NCBI RefSeq assembly: GCF_964355755.1
Contig: NC_092670.1
Location: 38,925,795 to 38,989,794, forward strand
Reading direction: 5' to 3'
DNA length: 64,000 bases
Origin: Antedon mediterranea
Lineage: Eukaryota; Echinodermata; Crinoidea; Comatulida; Antedonidae
Under the pieces are notes generated by a model. It worked only from the letters and a program-made list of their open reading frames with translations. It was not told the DNA's origin and searched no databases. This document shows positions 57,557 to 64,000 of this stretch, one piece after another; position 1 is the first letter of the stretch, and each line of letters opens with the position of its first letter. A program made the position numbers and the translations under genes.

Positions 57557-57800
57557 TACGTGACTTGGCCCATCAATCGGTTTCCATTATTTATACTGAA
57601 GTGATGAGTTTTTCATGGTGTAGGCTGAATTATTGACAAAGTGATGTAGTTTTTCCATGAATTCGTGTAAACCATCATTATGAATGCACGTATGATGCCA
57701 AGCTATCGATCACTGCAGGGATTGGATGAAACCGTGTACAAGCCCTCTCTTGGATAGGATAAATTAACTGTCGTAGCAAGCCCTTGGATAAACAAACAAG

Positions 57801-57877
57801 GTATATAAGTGAACTCGATGTTTAATGCTGTCAGTATGAACATCAAGTTAACAGAGTGGTTATACCTAATGTTACAG
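57801..57877 (+). promoter_or_regulatory. TATA box and non-coding first exon of the receptor gene
   Basis: GTATATAAGT at 57801-57810 is a good TATA match. A plausible exon then ends at the donor TTACAG|GTAAGA (57877). It contains an ATG at 57836 that opens MNIKLTEWLYLMLQ. When spliced to the acceptor TATTTTCAG at 58264 it meets TGA at once, so this would be a 14-codon upstream reading frame. The transcription start is inferred only. Confidence 0.45.
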
Positions 57878-58284
57878 GTAAGAATTAATCGTAAAAGTAA
57901 GACGCAGTTTGTAATAAAGCCGTTAAATATAAGTACATTTTCTATCTTAGTTTAAATGGCATGAATAAACATTTTGTCCTTCTGCGTGCTACTATACTAT
58001 TACAGTAACATTATTTACAGTATTTACAGAGACTATGACGTTTTTGCAACCTGTATTTTTAGTAGTTTTTTAACAGCATTTTAATAGTATTTTAACATAG
58101 CCATTGAAGTATTTTTCTTTGTAGTTTTATTGTCTTAATTATGCCAAGCAAATCGAATTTCCATTTTAAAATGGACCAATAACATTTCTTGAATCATGAA
58201 TCTTTGTTAGCTGCATTGTTGCATATATCCTTATTTCAAGTAAATTGTTTGTTCTTATTTTCAGTGATAGCGTTACGTTAAAGC

Positions 58285-58342
58285 ATGGCACATTTGGTTG
58301 ACTTACTTGTATGTTTTATGACCCTTTATCCGGTAATTATTG
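58285..58342 (+). CDS. Receptor coding exon 1: start codon and signal peptide
   Basis: ATG at 58285 opens MAHLVDLLVCFMTLYPVII, a hydrophobic stretch suited to a signal peptide, and ends at the consensus donor G|GTAAGT after one base of a codon. The 58687 exon begins in the matching phase, giving Val-Ser-Ile-Glu across the junction. The 344-bp intron holds a 21-bp palindromic micro-insertion. This start is preferred over the ATG at 58608, which lies inside the intron and gives no good signal sequence. Confidence 0.7.
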
Positions 58343-58377
58343 GTAAGTATAGACATTTAAGTATACTAAGTAATTAG

Positions 58378-58412
58378 CTTAAACCATAGAGATAATATCT
58401 CTATGCTTAAAC
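58378..58412. mobile_element. 21-bp palindromic micro-insertion with 7-bp target duplication
   Basis: The insert at 58385-58405 starts CATAGAGATA, ends TATCTCTATG and is a perfect palindrome apart from its centre. It is flanked exactly by CTTAAAC (58378-58384 and 58406-58412). It lies in intron 1 of the receptor coding region, and its ends match the 2561 and 2857 copies more than 55 kb away. Confidence 0.72.
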
Positions 58413-58686
58413 TAGGCCAGTAGGCTAAATATTATATCTTGACGTCCTATAGATGGATATTAACTATTTTAGTCTTTTATTTAGGAATTGTATTGTATTT
58501 TATTGTAATGTTTTCTTCTCTCCATTTTGGAGCCATCTTTGACTTTTCAAATTACAAATTTATTCAAAACTGGCTCAAATAAGGAGAAGAACGTCAGCTA
58601 ATCGCGTATGCATTTGTATTTTAGTTTGCATAAAATCATTCTACCTCTACAACTATATAAACAAATATTTAAACTTGTTGTTACAG

Positions 58687-60389
58687 TTTCTATTGAGATC
58701 GAACTTTTCAACACAACTGTGGAATTTTCTGGCAATGATTCCTGCTTTTCTGATCCTCGTGACAGGAGTTGCGAATGTGATCAATTCTGTATCAAACATC
58801 AGGAATGTTGTCTTGATTATGAGATATGGCTTTCATCTACATCTGTATTGACATCACCTTCTCTGGTTACCACTAATACTCTTAACAGTTGGCTAGAATT
58901 CTTCGGTGCTGTCAAATCAAACGAAGAGGAGAAATTGGATTTAGAAACATTAAAACCAACTTTTCGGGAAATTGAAAATCTTATTATGAGTAGAAAGGAA
59001 AATCTTGATGAATTTTCGTGTAATGCTCTTGTGGTGGATTGCAGAGATACATTTTGTTATCAGTTCAAGATTCTAACAATCCAGACCTGTGACAAAATGT
59101 TTTCCCGCGCTACGAAGTGTGGGGATGGAGGCTATGATCTTGTTTACGACTCCAGTTCAGAACTGGTGTATCGCAATCGTGAATGTGCAATATGCAATTT
59201 TGTTGAACCTAAAAACATTATACCGTTTGTAAAGATGGTAGATGCAGGAAATAAAACCAATCTTACTGACGAGGATCTAAAAAATAAGACACCGAAAGCA
59301 AAAAGAGCAATCAGGGACGAAGATCAGCAGAATGTTTTACCGCCGACTTTGAAGACGTACAGTAAATGTCAGAGTGTTAGGTACGCCTGTGAGGTTGAAA
59401 TAAGTGAAGAATTATCCAAGGCTTGTTTGGCATACCAAGGGATTACGGGTTGCTCCTCTAACCCACATTGTGAGAAATGTTCTGATCCATCGACTAATTA
59501 CGGTAGCTCCTGTCCTTTTGTATTTAGTTCAAATCGTATTACTAAACCATCTTTTGCTATCTTTATCGACTCTTCTGGAGGTTTAACCAGAGTTTACCCA
59601 ACTAATTCAGAAGAGGGCCCTGATGATAACGTTGAAACTAGTGGCTATGACGTCATATTACCAACAGATAATTCAACGTTATTTGAAAATTACACAGAAA
59701 CGCCCATATCACCAAATATGGATACAACGCCATCAATTGAACTGCGCGTAACAGCTGCGTATAGTGACGTGGCATACGTAATAACTTTGATAGGCACTAT
59801 TTTGTCCATCATCAGCATCTTAATAGCCCTGTTAACGTTCTACGTTTTCCCGGTAATGAGGAATACCTCGGGCTGGATCAATATTCTTCTGCTACTTTCA
59901 ATCTTGACCAGCTGTGTGCTATACATGTTTTTGTTGATAGATAAAGCCATTCCAATTGCGTGTAGAGCGGTCGCCATTGCTAAACACTTCACCCTACTCT
60001 GTACGTTTTGCTGGATCAACTGCCTCGGTTTTAATATATTCCTTTCGACAAAACCGAAACCAGTATTTTCCAAAACTGTACAGAAAAAGTTTTTTATATA
60101 TTATTGCGTGTACTCAGCACTCATCCCTTCGTTAATTGTTTCTGGTTGTATTGCTGTAGAATACTTATCAATACAAGATGTGGCCGTCTACGAATATTAT
60201 GACTGTTTTTTATCTGGAGGTGCTAAGCTATGGGTTTTTATTTTGCCCATCTCTGTTATGATGCTCTTAAATGCTATCATGTTTGTCATAATAATCATCA
60301 ATATTAAGAAGAAGTCATATGCCACGGAAAAGCAATCGGCAGAAGCAAAGAAAAAGAGACACAGATTTGAAATCATTCTCAGTGTCAAG
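58687..60389 (+). CDS. Secretin-superfamily 7TM receptor with somatomedin-B-like module, main exon
   Basis: Acceptor TTGTTACAG at 58686; donor AAG|GTAAGC. In the spliced 664-residue protein, residues 38-64 form a somatomedin-B-like module (CFSDPRDRSCECDQFC, then CC and DY) with six of the usual eight cysteines. A Cys-containing ectodomain of about 300 residues with several N-glycosylation sites (NTT, NDS, NKT, NYT) follows. Transmembrane helices 1-5 and most of 6 start at about residue 380. Cysteines before helix 3 (IACRAVA) and in the second outer loop (YYDCFLSGG) can form the conserved disulphide. It should act at the plasma membrane through G proteins (family inference). I see no clear GPS autoproteolysis motif, so it is adhesion-like or Methuselah-like rather than a confirmed adhesion GPCR. 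The ligand is unknown. Confidence 0.88.
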
Positions 60390-60460
60390 GTAAGCAGGGG
60401 CGTAAAAATGTCAACAGTTGGGCGCACGCGTACCACCAACATCATGGTTTGTACGCGCGT

Positions 60461-60577
60461 AAAGCTCTGTCAAACTGGTGTGACAAACAAAAAAGTCCAT
60501 ATATGGACACGATGACATCATATCACTACCATATCTAGGCACATCACACTATAGTTTGATAATATGGACAGATCTTT
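60461..60577 (-). mobile_element. MITE-A copy in the receptor intron
   Basis: TAAAGCTCTGTCAAACTGGT at the left, ACGATGACATCATATCACTA centre, AGTTTGATAATATGGACAGA right. The left arm has lost part of its sequence. It sits 71 bp after the splice donor. Confidence 0.82.
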
Positions 60578-60797
60578 CAAATTATCAAATTATTAAATTT
60601 TCATTAAAAAAATCATTATTATTCTCTCTTTCACAACTTTATCATCAGCAACTAAATTGTATGTGCATAATTAACATACATCATTATTGCGCTGTTTGTG
60701 GTATTATTGCAAATTTTATTTTGTTTACGCGCGCGTAAACTGTTAGTGTTTTCAATGACGGTATAATTACATTTGATTACAATTTTGTCTTTTCTAG

Positions 60798-61031
60798 ATA
60801 TTCTGTGCGTTTGCTTTGTATTGGATCTTCGGTATTCTGGCAAACACAATTGTGATAATACGACAAGAAACCACGATACTCAGCTTAGCGTTGACGATCG
60901 TGTTCGTGTCGTTTTCGTCCCTGCAGGGTGTCTTCGTCTGCATCGCCCTCGTCTTCAACAAGAGAGTCATCGAAATGTGGAAGAAAAAACTACGTAGAAA
61001 ACAATCACACGAGAAATTAGAACAAGTTTAA
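60798..61031 (+). CDS. Receptor terminal exon: rest of helix 6, helix 7 and tail
   Basis: Acceptor TTGTCTTTTCTAG at 60797 joins in phase 0 to 60389. The exon encodes 77 residues: the end of helix 6 (FALYWIFGILANTIVI), helix 7 with the class-B hallmark SSLQGVFVCIALVF and a short basic cytoplasmic tail (MWKKKLRRKQ) to TAA at 61029. Helix 7's SLQG motif is what best identifies the secretin/adhesion superfamily. An intron inside helix 6 is a plausible ancestral position, though I have not compared it. Confidence 0.88.
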   Translation: MFCAFALYWIFGILANTIVIIRQETTILSLALTIVFVSFSSLQGVFVCIALVFNKRVIEMWKKKLRRKQSHEKLEQV

Positions 61032-61190
61032 AAATACCATAATGTAAATATCAATACGAAGTTGATCAATGTCGTCGTTGTATATTAGTCATATATTGTT
61101 AATTTAATGGTAAAGGTAAGTTAAGTCCCGTAGTCATTTCTGAACGTAGGGGCAATCATTTTTTATGTTGTTATCGTTTTCAATTGAAAG

Positions 61191-61196
61191 AATAAA
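61191..61196 (+). terminator. Polyadenylation signal of the receptor gene
   Basis: AATAAA, 160 bases after the stop codon. Confidence 0.55.
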
Positions 61197-61520
61197 TGTT
61201 TAGTTGAATTGAATTTATTTTAAAATGTAGGCCCTATCAATGTAAAACAAATGTATATTAGATATTGTTCAGTTTGTGACGTCAGTTATTATAAAAAGTG
61301 ACCTTATATCATACTCCTGAATTTATAATTTTTCTGCATTTATTTATACGTAATAAAATATAACAAACACAAATATTCTCATAAAAAAATGGAAAAAAGG
61401 AATTGTTTACTGTTAATATTTATACAGAATATTGATACTTTATCACTGTACTGTAGTGGCATGGTGTTTACGTAGAATTAAATACATTTTGCATACTATT
61501 GTCGATTTACGCTACCGTGT

Positions 61521-61685
61521 AGCTCTGTTTATACTATCAAACTAGTTTGACAAATATGGTAGTGATGTGGCCCACATTATGGTAGGGATGTGCCCAAATA
61601 TGGTAGTGATATGACGTCATCATGTCCATTATGGTCACATCACATCTTTTTTTCACATCAAGTTTGATAGTGTGGACGGAGCTTT
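61521..61685 (+). mobile_element. MITE-A copy with perfect CRE-like site
   Basis: AGCTCTGTTTATACTATCAA at the left and GATAGTGTGGACGGAGCTTT at the right. In this copy the usual TGACATCA core reads TGACGTCA. Three AAATATGGTAGTGAT-type sub-repeats are present. Confidence 0.88.
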
Positions 61686-62123
61686 ACTGAAAATAAATAC
61701 ATTTCAGTTTGTCATGTTATGTCAGAACCATCGGGTTTTGTTAAGATGGATTAGATGCATTTGTTAGTTTTATACAATTTGTTTATATATCTGTAAAGAA
61801 TATATTATCTATATTGCCTTAATTATTTATACCAGCTTTATTGATAATCAATTAACTAAACTATTATGATAACCTTAGCGTTAAAATATGTGCGAAAGGA
61901 TGGTGTTATGAAAAGATGAACGTACCACCAGAAGACTTCATTCGCGTGTTTCTTCTGCCCCTACTGGGGGTGGTGCTGATTAAGGTGTGATTTATTGAAT
62001 ATTCAAGAAATAAAGATGTATTAATATATATTGTGTATGTTGATTTGTATTTTTTTGTTCGTATTCCAGTGCATGTCAAGTCGGAGGAGTACGTACTGTA
62101 GAGGTATTAGTAGTTATAGTATA
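61686..62123. other. No recognised feature
   Basis: AT-rich intergenic DNA. Confidence 0.5.
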
Positions 62124-62284
62124 CGTGGTTTTCACTAGAGACGCAACGCAAAGACGTGCGCGCAACGCAAGCGTGTTGACCAATAACAAGCCACTGTTCA
62201 AATAATCCATCGCTTGTTAATGGACAAATCACTTACGTTGCTTTACGTCCTTGCGTTTCGTCTCTAGTGGGAACCAAGCATTTT
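62124..62284. mobile_element. MITE-B copy
   Basis: GTGGTTTTCACTAGAGACGC at the left and GTCTCTAGTGGGAACCAAGC at the right; GACCAATAACAAGCC and TTGCTTTACGTCC inside. Confidence 0.85.
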
Positions 62285-62599
62285 AGTTCTAAGGCATAGC
62301 CGCGCATCATTTTGTAGGAGGTCAGTCTCATGTGTTAATGGATGATGAGATCAAATTTATTTTTATAGTCATCTATTATAAGAGAAATCGAGATTGTATT
62401 CTGTTGTGTATACTACGTCGTAAAACTCCTATCGGAAATATGTTATGTTTCAATACATCAAAATCAGTGTTTATTTAAAGTGCTCTGATACTTCAAAGTT
62501 CAAGGTTCACTCTTGTGAATTACAGAAATTTGTTACTATTTATTTATTTTGCAGGAGCGGGAGTATAAAATCATCGTGTTGTCACTGGCAGATTACCGA

Positions 62600-63015
62600 T
62601 TATGATGTATAGGAACGAAGATGTAGAGATAAATGATGAAAGAAGATGTTTAAATGATGATGGAACGAAGATGTTGAAATGATGATGGAACAAAGATGTT
62701 AGGGGGTGCGATAAGGGTATTGATAACGATAGATGTTGATATGATGGTGATGGTAACAAATACGTTGAGATGATGATGGTCGTGGTGAAGAAGAATGGTG
62801 TTGAAATTGTGGTGGTGGTTGGGAAGAATTATGGTGAGATGATGTTGATGGTAAAGAAAAATGATGTTGAGATGGTGGTGGTTATGGTGATGGTAACGAA
62901 TACGTTGAGTTAATGATGGTGGTGATGTTGAAGATGAATGGTGTTGAGATGGTGGTGGTGATGGTGATGGTAACAAATACGTTGAGGAGATGATGATGTT
63001 GAGATGATGTTTATG
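62600..63015. repeat. GATGATGG-type degenerate repeat
   Basis: Purine/T-rich repetition of GATGATGGAACGAAGATGTTG and GTTGAGATGGTGGTGGTGATG variants. The antisense frames (Ser/His/Pro-rich) across it are low-complexity artefacts. Confidence 0.85.
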
Positions 63016-64000
63016 AACGACCGACGATCGAAGTGATATATTCAACAAGAGTACAATAAGATGGCCAAATGTCAAAGTAACTTATGTTGTGTAGTGGGCG
63101 TACAAAAGCTAACTCCCACATTAACAAATATTATATTTAAACGATTTCTCCCGAACCTGATGTGAGTATAGCATGCTTGACAACAGAAATAGGTTAATTG
63201 CTGACGGTCTAACATTTATTTTCACTGTTGGCTGCCAGTTAATCAGGCACCAGAGCAAGCATATATTAAGCAATTTTTTTATACTATGCACTATACATTA
63301 ATATTATCTCTATGGCGCTATCACAATTCCCTTTGATTATAATTTTACCGCGGCCTTGGTAGGCCTATTTTGCTTTGCATTATTTTTAAAGCTATAGTAT
63401 CTTAATAAAACGTTCGTTTTATGTAACACCATTACCGTATTCGTACTAACGCAGATAATTGTTATCATTTTTACACCATTCAACTATTTTTATACCTCCA
63501 TGATTCAACGACGCTCTATAAGTTTATTATTTAACGAAGATGGCGTTTTAATTAGGCCTATGGCCAAGACAACTGCTTGTGATAGGCACATAAACACTAG
63601 AATTCTGTCTAATCGTTTCATTTCAAATGTTGTTTTCTCGTCGTTCGTTCTCAAGATGCAGCCTAACTAGTTCACATGCTCTAACCTAACTAAAAGACGA
63701 ACATTAATCATAATGTGATTCCTGTCGACAATGCCCGATATTCTAGATTAAGAATAATGACATGATATAATACCGCAATCAAAGAAACAACGCGATCTTT
63801 TCTGAGCGATTTCTGCTAAATGCGGCGTTACTTTGCCTGAGCTGACGCCACTTGTTTAGTTGAAATGCTGGCATTTTTAAATTAAATTAATTAAAATTAA
63901 TTAACTCTTCTGAATTAAGTTTCAGATAACGTAAGATTTTTTTTTGTCATGCCAGTTGTCATCACAAAAACGGCTGCCGTTAAACTTATAACTTTGTTTC
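63016..64000. other. No gene recognised; possible decayed micro-insertion at 63288-63321
   Basis: Unique AT-rich DNA. At 63295-63314, ACATTAATATTATCTCTATG ends like the micro-insertion family and is flanked by GCACTAT and GCGCTAT (6 of 7 matching). Too weak to call on its own. Confidence 0.4.

Noticed and set aside
58608-58686. ATG 58608 as the receptor start
   Set aside because: It lies before a good splice acceptor; the 58285 exon gives a better signal peptide and an exact phase match.
62571-63075. His/Ser/Pro-rich antisense frames
   Set aside because: Low-complexity complement of the GATGATGG repeat.

Overview
This window is animal nuclear DNA: AT-rich, with intron-containing genes and dense, mostly short, repeats. 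I infer a non-vertebrate deuterostome, most likely an echinoderm. The Schnurri/HIVEP gene has the invertebrate layout with a C-terminal finger triplet. The foldback transposons with tandem-repeat arms resemble the sea urchin TU elements. MITE, SINE and LINE remnants fill the gaps. The species assignment is inference only.

Three host genes can be supported. (1) A Schnurri/HIVEP zinc-finger transcription factor on the + strand has a 51-bp exon (10662-10712), a 6.4-kb exon carrying both paired-finger domains (13364-19764) and a terminal exon with three more fingers (19970-21130); its first exon or exons are not identified. (2) An unrecognised basic coiled-coil protein has a solid last exon (35056-35888) and a tentative first exon about 6 kb upstream (28901-28943). 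(3) A secretin-superfamily seven-helix receptor with an N-terminal somatomedin-B-like module has coding exons 58285-58342, 58687-60389 and 60798-61031, predicting 664 residues, with a non-coding first exon and TATA box near 57801.

The rest is layered mobile and repetitive DNA. 1-2500 is satellite-like. 2500-10500 holds MITEs, SINEs and small duplications. 23.8-34.9 kb holds MITEs, a dead LINE reverse transcriptase and SINEs. 40.2-47.3 kb is the densest nest: two adjacent TU-like foldback elements, the first split by a young Ty3/gypsy-type LTR retrotransposon with identical 175-bp LTRs and a frameshifted integrase. 48-57 kb is rich in minisatellites and a further foldback. Four interspersed families recur and are called here MITE-A (AAGCTCTGTCTACACTATC ends, 11 copies), MITE-B (GGTTCCCACTAG ends), MITE-C (AAAGATGTATTGTCCCC ends) and repeat D.

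The most novel signal is a family of extremely short palindromic insertions (21, 25 and 31 bp, starting CATAGAGATA), each flanked by its own perfect 7-bp direct repeat (2554-2598, 2850-2888, 58378-58412), with a decayed fourth candidate at 63288-63321. They look like complete transposition products too short to hold anything but ends. Next in interest are four tandem copies of a GC-box plus TATA-like cassette just upstream of the giant Schnurri exon, and the foldback/LTR nest with a captured gag fragment.
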